Positions 16,557 through 25,263 of a stretch of 64,000 nt of DNA are shown piece by piece. The notes beneath the pieces were generated by a model. That model worked only from the letters and a program-made list of their open reading frames with translations, was not told the origin of the DNA and searched no databases. A program made the position numbers and the translations under genes. Position 1 is the first letter of the stretch, and every line of letters begins with the position of its first letter. This stretch comes from Curtobacterium sp. VKM Ac-1395 (lineage in GTDB: Bacteria; Actinomycetota; Actinomycetes; Actinomycetales; Microbacteriaceae). Location of the stretch: positions 62,001 to 126,000 of the forward strand of contig NZ_JADKRX010000006.1 of NCBI RefSeq assembly GCF_015350975.1, written 5' to 3'.

Positions 16557-17585
16557 ATGCGATCGATCGTCTACTCCCAGCCCGGTGACTCGTCCGTCCT
16601 CTCCCTCGTCGACCGGGACGTGCAGGAGCCCAGCTCCGGCGAGGTCCGCGTCCGCGTCGTCGTCTCCGGGGTGAACCCGACGGACTGGAAGGCCCGCGCG
16701 GGCGGCACCTACGGCGACGGCCTGCCGTTCCCGGAGATCACGCCGAACCAGGACGGTGCCGGTGTCGTCGACGCGGTCGGGCCCGGGGTCGACGACCTCG
16801 GCGTCGGCGACCGCGTGTGGCTGTACATGGCGGCGGCGTCCCGGCCGACGGGCACCGCGCAGGAGTCCACCGTCGTGCCGGCGTCCCGCGCCGTCCGCCT
16901 GCCCGACGGGGTCTCGTTCGACGTCGGCGCCTCGCTCGGCGTCCCAGCGATGACCGCCCACCGCGCGCTGACCACGCACGAGCAGGGCCCTGCGCGCCTG
17001 ACCCCTGGCGCGCTCGCGGGGAAGACCGTCCTCGTCGCCGGTGGCGCCGGAGCCGTCGGCCACGCCGCGATCCAGCTCGCACGGTGGGCCGGTGCGACCG
17101 TCATCTCCACGATCAGCTCCGACGAGAAGGCCGCGCTCGCCTCCGCCGCCGGCGCGCACCACACCGTCAACTACCGCTCGGACGACGCCGCCGAGCAGAT
17201 CCGCGCGATCGCGTCCGACGGCGTCGACATCGTCGTCGAGGTCTCCATCCCGCAGAACGCCGCCCTCGTCGCCGACGTCCTGGCGAACCACGGCGTCGTG
17301 TCGATCTACGCGAACAACGGTGGGGACGAGGCGCCGCTGCCGATCCGGCCGAACATGAGCATCAACGCGCGGTACCAGTTCCTGCTGCTCTACACGATCG
17401 GCGACGAGGCACTCTCCGCGGCTGCCGAGGACATCACCGAGGCACTGCGCGACGGGGTCCTCCCCGTGGGTGACGACGCCGGGCTGCCGCTGACGCGGTT
17501 CGCGCTCGAGGACACCGCGGCAGCGCACGACGCCGTCGAGCAGGACACGGTCGGCAAGGTGCTCATCGACGTGCAGGGCGAGTAG
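16557..17585 (+). CDS. Zinc-independent MDR quinone/alkenal reductase
   Basis: 342 residues, NADPH:quinone oxidoreductase branch of the medium-chain dehydrogenases. There is a GroES-like N-domain (VVVSGVNPTDWKARAG, PNQDGAGVV) and a Rossmann domain with VLVAGGAGAVGHAAIQLA. The zinc-ligand residues of alcohol dehydrogenases are absent. It reduces quinones or enals with NADPH. CTCCACG at 16527-16533 and CGTGGAG at 16548-16554 form a palindrome directly before the ATG, which could be an operator or affect initiation. It follows the HxlR gene by about 100 bases on the same strand. Confidence 0.87.
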   Translation: MRSIVYSQPGDSSVLSLVDRDVQEPSSGEVRVRVVVSGVNPTDWKARAGGTYGDGLPFPEITPNQDGAGVVDAVGPGVDDLGVGDRVWLYMAAASRPTGTAQESTVVPASRAVRLPDGVSFDVGASLGVPAMTAHRALTTHEQGPARLTPGALAGKTVLVAGGAGAVGHAAIQLARWAGATVISTISSDEKAALASAAGAHHTVNYRSDDAAEQIRAIASDGVDIVVEVSIPQNAALVADVLANHGVVSIYANNGGDEAPLPIRPNMSINARYQFLLLYTIGDEALSAAAEDITEALRDGVLPVGDDAGLPLTRFALEDTAAAHDAVEQDTVGKVLIDVQGE

Positions 17586-17650
17586 GGCGCGGCGCGGCTC
17601 GGGCTCGGGTTCGGCGCTGGCGCTGGCGCGGCTCGGCGCTGGCGCGCATC

Positions 17651-17725
17651 GGCGGCGCACAACCGAAGTGGGCTCGAACCGGCGAATCCCGCGGTTCGGT
17701 TCGACTTCGGTGGTGCGACGCCGCC
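17651..17725. repeat. Dispersed palindrome family 1, copy A
   Basis: An imperfect 75-base palindrome with GGCGGCG and CGCCGCC ends. Core left arm CACAACCGAAGTGGGCTCG, right arm with CGGTTCG then GACTTCGGTGGTG. Its right arm is nearly identical to copy B at 25162-25221. The 240 bases from 17586 to 17824 otherwise hold only CTGGCGCGGCTCGG-like simple repeats. Confidence 0.7.
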
Positions 17726-17824
17726 AGACGCCGCCCGTCGCCCACCGACGCTGCCCGCCGCCGCCGTCCGACGCCAGGGACGGCAAGCCGCTGAGTCCGC
17801 GTCAGCCGTGCGTGCGGAGGAACG

Positions 17825-18001
17825 TCACCGGCGGCGGGTGCGCCCGGTCAGCCGGGCGCGGGCCGCACGGAGCGCCCGCTCGAGGTTCGCCGCGACCACC
17901 CGCGGGTCGTCGTAGTCGGCGTCGGTGGCGTCGACGCGCCGGTCCGTCGCACGGACCGGGGCACGGCCGAACGACAGCGGGGTCGGGTGCACGCTCGTCA
18001 T
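17825..18001 (-). CDS. Small basic protein of unknown function
   Basis: 58 residues, MTSVHPTPLSFGRAPVRATD at the start, an acidic turn DATDADYDD, then a basic amphipathic helix VVAANLERALRAARARL ending in RTRRR. Not recognised. The start is supported by TACCCT six bases before the ATG, the leaderless pattern, which is the main reason for calling it a gene; an upstream in-frame extension lacks this. It lies alone between a palindrome and the gene for a membrane GAF protein on the same strand. Confidence 0.5.
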   Translation of the reverse strand: MTSVHPTPLSFGRAPVRATDRRVDATDADYDDPRVVAANLERALRAARARLTGRTRRR

Positions 18002-18077
18002 GCCGACAGGGTACGACTGCCGACCGACAGTCGTCACGGCAACCAGCGTCGACGCGCCGGACGTGCCCGGGGCCTCC

Positions 18078-18881
18078 TCAGCGGTGCTGGTGCCGCACGG
18101 GGAACGCCAGCGTGCAGGCGACCCCGACGTACTGCGCCACGACGCCGACGTTCCGCACGTCGAGGTCGGCGAAGGCGTCCGGCGTCGGGCAGTCCACCGT
18201 CAGCATGCCGAACGAGTAGCCCTCGCCCCGGATGACGACGGCCACGTACGAGCGGTACCGGGGGTCGAAGTCCGGCTCGTCGTCCACCGCGTCGACGTCG
18301 GACTCGCGGTCGCCCACCACCCGCGGCGGACCGCCCTGCAGCACCCAGTCGAGGTTGCGGTCCCCGTACGGCGTCCCCGCGCGGAACACCCCGGCGGTGT
18401 CCCCGGCACCTCCGTGCCCGATGGGTTCGAGGGCGTCGAGCGACGGGGCCAGCAGGTACACGTTCGCGCGGACGTCCGGCACGTGCGGGAGCAGGTAGAA
18501 CGCCAGGGCCGCGGCCGCCCGGTCGGCGAACGCCCCGAGCTCGGACCGTCGCGTGGCGTGGTCGTGGGCGGCGAAGCGGGTGAGCCGCGTGGCGATCTGA
18601 CCGAAGCCGTACTGCACGGCGACCTCGTACGCGGCGAGCGCCGTGGCGCCGGCGTCCTCCGCACGACGGCGGGCAGCGGCGGTCCGACGGGCCCGGAGGG
18701 CCTGCCACACGACGACCCCGACGAACACGGCGAGCGCGACGATGACGAGCACGGCCTTGCTCACCGGGGCTCCGACGAGGTTCGGGACCTGGAACACCGC
18801 GGTGGGCAGGGCGGCGGCGACGACGGGCAGCACGACGTCCCCGTACCGACGGCTGCTCGTTCGTTCGTTCCCCTGACCCAC
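18078..18881 (-). CDS. Membrane-anchored GAF-domain-like protein
   Basis: 267 residues from GTG 18881. Two membrane helices at about 16-36 and 41-62, then a basic stretch and a helix (70-120) leading into a GAF-like sensory domain whose end reads YVAVVIRGEGYSFGMLTVDC, followed by a C-terminal helix. GAF domains bind small ligands or mediate dimerisation; no kinase or other output domain is attached. TACCGT six bases before the GTG supports a leaderless start. It is divergent from the patatin gene (107 bases). Confidence 0.7.
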   Translation of the reverse strand: MGQGNERTSSRRYGDVVLPVVAAALPTAVFQVPNLVGAPVSKAVLVIVALAVFVGVVVWQALRARRTAAARRRAEDAGATALAAYEVAVQYGFGQIATRLTRFAAHDHATRRSELGAFADRAAAALAFYLLPHVPDVRANVYLLAPSLDALEPIGHGGAGDTAGVFRAGTPYGDRNLDWVLQGGPPRVVGDRESDVDAVDDEPDFDPRYRSYVAVVIRGEGYSFGMLTVDCPTPDAFADLDVRNVGVVAQYVGVACTLAFPVRHQHR

Positions 18882-18988
18882 GCCACGACGGTACGGCCGA
18901 CCACCGACCCCGCACCCCGTGGGCACCGCTGTCCGTCCGCGCCGCTGTCCGCGCACCGCGCAGGCCGTGGAGTTGGTAAGCATGGTGC

Positions 18989-19861
18989 ATGAGCCAACTC
19001 GCACCGCCCACCGCTGGATCCCGAGCGATCGTCCTCGGCGGTGGTGGGGTCGCCGGCATCGCGTGGGAGCTCGGTGTCCTCGCGACGCTCGAGGACGCGG
19101 GCGTCGACCTCGGTGCCGCGGACCTGGTGGTGGGTACGAGCGCCGGCAGCGTCGTCGGCACCTTCGTCCGGCACGGAGGCGTGCAGGCCGCGTTCGCGCA
19201 GCAGATCTCACCGCTCCCCACCACCTACGAGGAGCCGGGCGTGATCGACGTCGAGGCGATGCAGCGTGCGTTCGAGCAGGCCCTCGCCGGGATGACCTCC
19301 GAGCAGGACGGCCGTGCGCGGCTCGGACAGGCGGCGCTCCGCGTCACGACCGGGCAGACCGACGACCAGCGGGTCGCGACCTTCGGCGAGACCCTGCCGT
19401 CCTCCGAGTGGCCCGAGCGCCCCCTGGCGGTCACGACCGTCGACGCCACCGACGGCACCTTCCGCGTGCTCACGGCCGCGGACGGCATCCCGCTCCCCCG
19501 CGCGGTCGCGTCGAGCTGCTCCGTCCCCCTGGTCTGGTCGCCGGTGATGATCGACGGCCGCCCCTACGTCGACGGTGGCGTCCGGTCGGGCACGAACGCC
19601 GACGTCGCCGCTGGGCACGAGCGCGTGCTCGTGATCGCCTGCGGACCCGAGGCACCGTCCCCGCTCGGTCCGTGGCTCGACGAGGCCGTCGAGACCCTGC
19701 GTGCCGCCGGGTCGAGCGTGGAGGTCGTCATCGCCGACAGCGCGTCGCAGCAGGCGTTCGGGACGAACTCGCTGTCCCTGTCGACGCAGCGGCCTGCTGC
19801 CGAGGCCGGTCGGACCCAGGCATCGGCCATCGCCGAGCGCATCGCGGAGTTCTGGGCCTGA
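18989..19861 (+). CDS. Patatin-like phospholipase
   Basis: 290 residues. The serine-aspartate dyad is clear: oxyanion loop GGGGVAG at 17-23, nucleophile elbow GTSAGS with Ser51, and the catalytic Asp in VDGGVRSG near residue 195. These enzymes hydrolyse acyl esters of phospholipids. No signal peptide is seen, so it should act inside the cell. TAAGCA lies six bases before the ATG, a weak leaderless signal. The S9 peptidase gene follows on the same strand after 81 bases with its own promoter. Confidence 0.9.
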   Translation: MSQLAPPTAGSRAIVLGGGGVAGIAWELGVLATLEDAGVDLGAADLVVGTSAGSVVGTFVRHGGVQAAFAQQISPLPTTYEEPGVIDVEAMQRAFEQALAGMTSEQDGRARLGQAALRVTTGQTDDQRVATFGETLPSSEWPERPLAVTTVDATDGTFRVLTAADGIPLPRAVASSCSVPLVWSPVMIDGRPYVDGGVRSGTNADVAAGHERVLVIACGPEAPSPLGPWLDEAVETLRAAGSSVEVVIADSASQQAFGTNSLSLSTQRPAAEAGRTQASAIAERIAEFWA

Positions 19862-19942
19862 CCGAGCGGCCGTCTGACGGAGTTGTCCACAGTCTCGTCG
19901 CCAGCCGGACGGAGCGTCGGGGCGCGCGGCTAGCGTGGTGGC

Positions 19943-22051
19943 ATGACGACGGCGTTCTCTGACCTCGACCAGTACCTCGCACTCCCACGGGTGGACGGCA
20001 TCGCCCTCAGCCCGGACGGCACCCGTGTCGCGCTCACGGTGAGCACGCTCGACCCGGACGGCACCGGGTACCGCCGCGCGGTCTGGTCGGTGCCGGCGTC
20101 CGGCGACGGCGCGCCCGTCCGACTCACCCGGAGCGCGAAGGGCGAGTCCGGTACCGCCTTCACCCGGAACGGTGACCTGCTGTTCGTCTCGGGCCGCCCG
20201 GACGCCGACGGCGGCGCCGACGACACCGCGCAGCTCTGGCTGTTGCCGGCTGCGGGGGGCGAAGCACGCCCGGTGACGCGTCTTCCAGGAGGCACGGGTG
20301 GCGTCCTCGCGACGGCCAGCGCCTCGGACATGGTCGCCGTCACCGCCGACCTCCTGCCGACGGCCGCCGCCGGGGAGCGCGTCGGGGTCGTCACGCGGGA
20401 CGCAGCGCTGCGGAAGCGCCGCGACGACAAGAAGGTCCGCGCGATCCTGCACGAGTCGTACCCCGTGCGGTACTGGGACCACGACCTCGGCCCGGACCAG
20501 ACCCACGTGCTCGGCATCGACCTCGCCGACCTGTCCGAACCGACCGCGGTCGAACCGGCCACGGGTGTGTCGACCGCGGCGAGCGAGTCGGCCGCCTCCG
20601 ACGACCACGCCCCCGCGCCCTACCCCGCGCACCTGCCCTCCCCAGTGGACCTCACGCCGCAGCCCGGTCGCGCCCTCGACCACGTGTCAGGGGCCCTCAC
20701 CCCGGACGGCAGCACGCTCGTCGCCGCGGTCGGTGCACCCGAGGCCCGTGGCAGCCGCTCCGTGCTGGTCGCCATCGACGTCGACACCGCCGAGCGCACC
20801 GTGCTCTTCGACGACCCCGACGTCGACCACGAACTCCCGACGCTCTCGCACGACGGCTCGATGATCGCCTGGGTCCGGACGGTCCGGTCGACGCCGGCCG
20901 GTGCGAACCCGCAAGAAGTCTGGGTGGCGGCCGTCGACGGCTCGGGCGCGCGCCGCATCGCGACCGAGTGGGACCGGTGGCCGAGCGAGCTCGTCTTCGA
21001 GCACGGCGACGGCGCGCTCCTCGCGACCGCCGACCAGGACGGCCGCGCCCCGGTGTTCCGGCTCCCCCTCGACGGCGCACCCGTCGAGCAGCTGACCCAC
21101 GACGACTGGGCGTACTCGGGTCTCCGGGTGGCGGAGGCGACCGGTGTGGTCGTCGCGCTCCGAGCCTCCTGGGCGGCGCCGCTGCACCCCGTCCGGATCG
21201 ACGCGGACGGCACGGTGACCCCGCTCGCGACACCCGCCGCGCTGCCGGCCGTCCCCGGTCGGCTGGAAGAGGTCGAGACGACCGCCGCCGACGGTGCCCG
21301 CGTGCGCGGGTGGCTGGTCCTGCCGGAGGGCGACGGGCCACACCCGCTGCTGCTCTGGATCCACGGCGGTCCGCTGAACTCCTGGAACCAGTGGTCGTGG
21401 CGGTGGAACCCGATGCTCGCCGCGGCGCGCGGGTACGCGGTGCTGTTGCCCGACCCGGCACTGTCGACCGGGTACGGCCTCGACTTCGTCAACCGGGGCT
21501 GGAACGCCTGGGGACAGGCGCCCTACACCGACCTGATGGCGATCACGGACACCGTCGTCGCCCGGTCGGACATCGACGAGACCCGCACGGCCGCGCTGGG
21601 TGGGTCCTTCGGCGGCTACATGGCGAACTGGGTCGCTGGGCACACGGATCGCTTCCGGGCGATCGTCACGCATGCCAGCCTCTGGGCACTCGACCAGTTC
21701 ACCGGCACGACCGACGCCTCCGACTACTGGCAGTCGATCTTCGACGCGGACGGCATCCACCAGAACGACCCGCACCGCTTCGTCGAGGACATCGTCACGC
21801 CGATGCTCGTCATCCACGGAGACCAGGACTACCGGGTGCCGATCGGCGAGGGGCTCCGGCTGTGGTCAGAGCTCGCGGAACACCATGCGGGACCGGACGG
21901 CACCATGGCGCACCGGTTCCTGTACTTCCCGGACGAGAACCACTGGATCCTCAAGCCCCAGCACGCATCGATCTGGTACCAGACGGTCTTCGCGTTCCTG
22001 GCGCAGCACGTGCTCGACGAGCCGTGGGAGCGGCCCGAACTGCTCGGGTGA
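19943..22051 (+). CDS. S9-family prolyl oligopeptidase-like peptidase
   Basis: 702 residues. Residues 1-430 are a beta-propeller-like domain with repeated PDG turns. Residues 440-702 are the alpha/beta-hydrolase domain with catalytic Ser in GGSFGGYM (about 554), Asp in HGDQDYRVP (about 629) and His in DENHWI (about 665). It resembles acylaminoacyl peptidases and dipeptidyl peptidases that act on short peptides. There is no signal peptide, so it is cytoplasmic. TAGCGT six bases before the ATG makes the start leaderless. A 22-bp tandem array begins 16 bases after the stop. Confidence 0.92.
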   Translation: MTTAFSDLDQYLALPRVDGIALSPDGTRVALTVSTLDPDGTGYRRAVWSVPASGDGAPVRLTRSAKGESGTAFTRNGDLLFVSGRPDADGGADDTAQLWLLPAAGGEARPVTRLPGGTGGVLATASASDMVAVTADLLPTAAAGERVGVVTRDAALRKRRDDKKVRAILHESYPVRYWDHDLGPDQTHVLGIDLADLSEPTAVEPATGVSTAASESAASDDHAPAPYPAHLPSPVDLTPQPGRALDHVSGALTPDGSTLVAAVGAPEARGSRSVLVAIDVDTAERTVLFDDPDVDHELPTLSHDGSMIAWVRTVRSTPAGANPQEVWVAAVDGSGARRIATEWDRWPSELVFEHGDGALLATADQDGRAPVFRLPLDGAPVEQLTHDDWAYSGLRVAEATGVVVALRASWAAPLHPVRIDADGTVTPLATPAALPAVPGRLEEVETTAADGARVRGWLVLPEGDGPHPLLLWIHGGPLNSWNQWSWRWNPMLAAARGYAVLLPDPALSTGYGLDFVNRGWNAWGQAPYTDLMAITDTVVARSDIDETRTAALGGSFGGYMANWVAGHTDRFRAIVTHASLWALDQFTGTTDASDYWQSIFDADGIHQNDPHRFVEDIVTPMLVIHGDQDYRVPIGEGLRLWSELAEHHAGPDGTMAHRFLYFPDENHWILKPQHASIWYQTVFAFLAQHVLDEPWERPELLG

Positions 22052-22067
22052 CCGAGCTGCGGTGAAC

Positions 22068-22149
22068 CCGACCGGTCGGGCTGCGCGCCCCGACCGATCG
22101 GGCTGCGGGCCCCAGCCGGTCGGGCTGCCAGCCCCAGCCGGTCGGGCTG
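22068..22149. repeat. 22-bp tandem repeat array, about four units
   Basis: Units start at 22068, 22090, 22112 and 22134, sharing CCGGTCGGGCTG; the second has CCGATCGGGCTG and the fourth is incomplete. Each unit carries the small palindrome CCGRTCGG. It fills the whole gap between the peptidase gene and the convergent acyl-CoA dehydrogenase gene and may serve as a terminator region. Confidence 0.85.
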
Positions 22150-22152
22150 TAC

Positions 22153-23346
22153 TCAGACGAACGCAGCCTGCCCGGTGATGGCGCGACCGACGATCAGGGT
22201 GTTGACCTCGCGGGTCCCCTCGTACGAGTAGATGGCCTCGGCGTCGGCGAAGAACCGGGCGACGCCCTTGTCGAGCACGATGCCGTTGCCGCCCTGCACC
22301 TCGCGGCACCAGGCGACGGTCTCGCGCATCTTCGACGTGGCGAACGCCTTCGCCATCGCCGAGTGCTCGTCCGCGCCGACGCCGGCGTCCTGCATGGCCG
22401 AGGCCTGCGTGCACAGGGCGATCGACGCCGTGATGTTCGCCAGGGACTTCACGAGCAGGTCCTGCACGAGCTGGTGCGCCGCGATCGGCTTGCCGAACTG
22501 GATGCGCTCGCGGGCGTAGGCCAGTGCGGCGTCGTAGGCACCGACCGCGATGCCGATGGCCTGCCAGGCGACCTCGGTCCGGGTCAGGCGGAGCACCTCG
22601 GCCGTCGTGCGGAACGACGTGGCCCGCTGCAGGCGGCGGGACTCGGGCACGCGCACGTCGGTCATCACGATGTCGGCGTTCTGCACGCCGCGAAGCGCGA
22701 TCTTGTCCTCGATCTTCGTCGCGGTGAAGCCGGGGGTGTCCGTGGTCACGAGGAAGCCCTTGACCTGGTCGTCGGCGACGTCCTTGGCCCAGATGACGAC
22801 GACGTCGGCGAAGGTCGCGTTGCCGATCCACCGCTTCTCCCCGTCGAGGACCCAGCCGTCACCGTCACGCCGGGCGGTCGTGCGGAGCCCGCGGGCGGAG
22901 TCGCTGCCGGAGTAGGGCTCGGTCAGGCCGAACGCGCCGATGAGCTCACCGGTCGCCATGCGGGGCAGCCACTCGCGCTGCTGCTCGTCGCTGCCGGCGA
23001 CCGCGATCGAGTTCATCGCCAGACCGGACTGCACGCCGATGAACGTCGCGACGCTGGCGTCGATGCGTCCGAGCTCGAGCGCCGCCCACCCGCGGTACAC
23101 GGCGGAGTTCTCGAACTCGCGCACCAGCGGGATCCCGGGGCCGTACATGCCGAGCTCGGCCAGCGGCTTGATCACCTGCATCGGGAACTCGGCGCGGGCC
23201 CAGTACGCGTCGGCGATCGGGGCGACCTCGCGCTCCAGGTACTCCCGCAGGCGTCCGAGCGACTCGCGCTCACGCTCCGTCAACTGCAGCGCGAACCCGT
23301 AGAAGTCCGACTCGAGCAGGCTGGGCAGGGACACCGACGTTGACAT
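22153..23346 (-). CDS. Acyl-CoA dehydrogenase (glutaryl-CoA type)
   Basis: 397 residues, full length for the family. The FAD-linked dehydrogenase signature GAFGLTEPYSGSDSARGL lies near 137-154. The catalytic Glu sits in YSYEGTREVN at about 374, the position used by glutaryl-CoA and isovaleryl-like enzymes. It oxidises acyl-CoA thioesters in beta-oxidation or amino acid breakdown; the exact substrate is uncertain. It faces a TetR-type gene and a thioesterase gene across a 45-base promoter region holding a likely operator, so it is probably repressed by that regulator. Confidence 0.9.
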   Translation of the reverse strand: MSTSVSLPSLLESDFYGFALQLTERERESLGRLREYLEREVAPIADAYWARAEFPMQVIKPLAELGMYGPGIPLVREFENSAVYRGWAALELGRIDASVATFIGVQSGLAMNSIAVAGSDEQQREWLPRMATGELIGAFGLTEPYSGSDSARGLRTTARRDGDGWVLDGEKRWIGNATFADVVVIWAKDVADDQVKGFLVTTDTPGFTATKIEDKIALRGVQNADIVMTDVRVPESRRLQRATSFRTTAEVLRLTRTEVAWQAIGIAVGAYDAALAYARERIQFGKPIAAHQLVQDLLVKSLANITASIALCTQASAMQDAGVGADEHSAMAKAFATSKMRETVAWCREVQGGNGIVLDKGVARFFADAEAIYSYEGTREVNTLIVGRAITGQAAFV

Positions 23347-23351
23347 GGGAC

Positions 23352-23379
23352 CAACGATGCATCATTCTCGGAAACGTTG
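23352..23379. promoter_or_regulatory. Candidate TetR operator
   Basis: CAACG at 23352-23356 and CGTTG at 23375-23379 flank an 18-base centre containing ATGCAT. It occupies the whole space between the divergent acyl-CoA dehydrogenase and TetR-type genes, which favours control of both. Confidence 0.45.
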
Positions 23380-23391
23380 CAAGGGAGATTC

Positions 23392-23973
23392 GTGTACACG
23401 TCGGAACCCGCGCTGCGCGCCTTCCGGGAGGCTCGCCACACCTTCATCGCCGGGTCCCGGATCGACATGGGCGCGCTGGCCACCACGCTCGGCGTGGACC
23501 GGACGTCACTGTTCCGGTGGGTGGGCAACCGGGACCGGTTGCTGTCCGAGGTGCTGTGGTCCCTGGCGGTCCCCACCCTCGACGCCGCCCGCCGTGATGC
23601 CGCACCGTCGGGAGCGGCCCGGATCGTCGACGTCCTCGACCGGTTCACCGCCGACCTCATCCAGGCGCCCTACTTCCGGCGCTTCCTGACCCGCGAGCCG
23701 GCCCGGGCCCTCCGGCTCCTCACCACGACCGAGAGCGACGTGCAGAGCCGCTTCGTCCAGGCCGTCACCGAGCTCGTCACGGTCGAGGAACGCTCAGGCG
23801 CGTTCGACCCCGTACCGTTGTCGGCCGAGGAACTCGCGCGCCTGCTCGTCCGGATCTCGGAGTCGTTCACGTACGCCGACCTGATCTCCGGCGAGACGCC
23901 CGACCCCCTGCGGGCCCGGACGACGTTCGAGTACGTCCTCCGCCCCAGCAGCCCCTCGAAGGGAGACCGATGA
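23392..23973 (+). CDS. TetR-like regulator
   Basis: 193 residues from GTG 23392, with GGGAG four bases upstream. The N-terminal helix-turn-helix is MGALATTLGVDRTSLFRWVG, followed by NRDRLLSEVLWSLAVPTLD, the TetR layout. The C-terminal helices resemble a QsdR-type ligand domain. It shares a translationally coupled transcript with the thioesterase gene (ATGA overlap) and is divergent from the acyl-CoA dehydrogenase gene, so it probably senses a fatty acyl or related thioester and controls its removal. Confidence 0.83.
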   Translation: MYTSEPALRAFREARHTFIAGSRIDMGALATTLGVDRTSLFRWVGNRDRLLSEVLWSLAVPTLDAARRDAAPSGAARIVDVLDRFTADLIQAPYFRRFLTREPARALRLLTTTESDVQSRFVQAVTELVTVEERSGAFDPVPLSAEELARLLVRISESFTYADLISGETPDPLRARTTFEYVLRPSSPSKGDR

Positions 23974-24437
23974 CCATCGACGAGTACCCGTTCCGCCGCA
24001 CCTACCCCACGCGCTGGAACGACAACGACATGTTCGGGCACGTCAACAACACGATCTACTACAGCGCGATGGACAACGCGTCCACGTACTGGTTCCGCGA
24101 GCAGGCCGGCCTCGACCCCTTCTCGTCCACGTGGATCGCCGTGCTGGTGACGTCGAGCTGCCGGTTCGTCGAGTCCGCCGTGTGGCCGGACGTCATCGAG
24201 GTCGGGATGCGCTCGAAGCACCTCGGCACCACGAGCCTGTCGTGGGAGTTCGGCCTGTTCCGGCAGGCGGACGGGGCGCTGCTCGCGACGGGCGAGTTCG
24301 TGCACGTCATCATCGACCGCGAGGGTGCCCGGCGCCCCGTCCCCCTGCCGGCGGAGCTCCGCGACCTCGTCACGTCGACGATGGTCACCCGTGCTGACGT
24401 CGAGCCGCCCGCATCCGCTCTCGCCGGTTCGGACTGA
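23970..24437 (+). CDS. Hotdog-fold acyl-CoA thioesterase (4HBT type)
   Basis: 155 residues. The active-site loop is TRWNDNDMFGHVNNTIYYSA at residues 14-33, with the Asp/Asn and His-Val-Asn of 4-hydroxybenzoyl-CoA/YbgC-type thioesterases, and LLATGEFVHVIID forms the central strand. It hydrolyses acyl-CoA. Its ATG overlaps the stop of the regulator gene. With the divergent dehydrogenase it makes a small acyl-CoA metabolism unit. A perfect 21-bp palindrome starts five bases after its stop. Confidence 0.9.
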   Translation: MTIDEYPFRRTYPTRWNDNDMFGHVNNTIYYSAMDNASTYWFREQAGLDPFSSTWIAVLVTSSCRFVESAVWPDVIEVGMRSKHLGTTSLSWEFGLFRQADGALLATGEFVHVIIDREGARRPVPLPAELRDLVTSTMVTRADVEPPASALAGSD

Positions 24438-24441
24438 CTCA

Positions 24442-24501
24442 GCACAACCGACGACGGCTCGCACCGCGGACATCAGCGGCGCGAGCCGTCGTCGGTTGTG
24501 C
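24442..24501. repeat. Dispersed palindrome family 1, copy C (likely terminator)
   Basis: GCACAACCGACGACGGCTCGC, positions 24442-24462, is perfectly inverted at 24481-24501, 21 bp with an 18-base loop. It shares ACAACCG and GGCTCG blocks with copies A and B. Located directly after the thioesterase gene, it probably ends that transcript. Confidence 0.8.
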
Positions 24502-24565
24502 GGTGCCACGATGCGCCGCGGCAGAGCGCGCCGTGCCGCGGCACTGGCCCTGCCGGGTGACCGCG

Positions 24566-25006
24566 TCAGCTGCTGAGGGCGGCCAGCTCGAGGTTGATGT
24601 CGTCGGGGTCCTGCACGGACAGGATCGTCATGCCGGCCTCGCCGAGCTCGGTGACCTCGCCGTGCTCGACGCCCGCCGCGTCGAGCCGGGTCGCCGCCTG
24701 GTGCAGCTCGTCGACGCTCCCGACGACGAAGCTCACGTGGTCGAGCCCGACGGTGTCGGCGTCGAAGCGCTGACCGGCGGGGGCGACGGGTCGCAGGCCG
24801 AACACCTGGTCGCCGAGCTGGAACACGCAGCCGCCGTAGAAGCGCTGGCGGTCCTCGCGGACGCCCGGCTCGTCGACCTCGTCGCTGAAGTCGATGACCG
24901 GGTCCGAGCCGAGCAGCTGCTGGTAGAACGCCTTGCTGCGGGCGATGTCGGTCACGGTCACGCGGACGTGGGCCAGGGCGGTGGGACGGGCGATCGGTTC
25001 GCTCAT
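24566..25006 (-). CDS. VOC-family (glyoxalase-fold) protein
   Basis: 146 residues. Two beta-alpha-beta-beta-beta halves: ALAHVRVTVTDIARSKAFYQ with the first metal ligand His, and VGLDHVSFVVGSVDELHQAA with the second, ending in ILSVQDPDDINLELAAL, whose Glu is the third ligand. It may be a dioxygenase, lyase or resistance protein; nothing in the sequence decides. GAGGAG lies seven bases before the ATG. It lies between copies B and C of the dispersed palindrome. Confidence 0.85.
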   Translation of the reverse strand: MSEPIARPTALAHVRVTVTDIARSKAFYQQLLGSDPVIDFSDEVDEPGVREDRQRFYGGCVFQLGDQVFGLRPVAPAGQRFDADTVGLDHVSFVVGSVDELHQAATRLDAAGVEHGEVTELGEAGMTILSVQDPDDINLELAALSS

Positions 25007-25161
25007 GGTGGTGCTCCTCGCGGGGTCGGTCGGCGCCGCTCTCGACGCCGACCACGACGCAACGCCCCACGCCTGGGGAGTCGCAGGGCACGGCGCGGAG
25101 ACCGGACACCGCCCCCCCTGACCGCGGCCCTGACCGCGACCGGCGGCGCAGATCGGCGCCG

Positions 25162-25221
25162 CACAACCGCCGTCGGCTCGAACCGGCAACGTCCGCGGTT
25201 CGAGCCGACTTCGGTGGTGTG
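25162..25221. repeat. Dispersed palindrome family 1, copy B
   Basis: Left arm 25162-25185, beginning CACAACCGCCGTCGGCTCG, and right arm 25196-25221, beginning CGGTTCGAGCCGACTTCGG, are inverted with one small gap. The right arm matches copy A almost base for base. It lies 43 bases after the 3' end of putA and may end that transcript. The rest of the 25007-25263 gap shows nothing else. Confidence 0.75.
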
Positions 25222-25263
25222 AGTCCGATCGGCACCAGGCGGTGATCAGCGACCGACGGGCGG

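Noticed and set aside
22068-22149. Possible short CRISPR array
   Set aside because: Units are contiguous 22-bp tandem repeats without unique spacers, and no cas gene is present.
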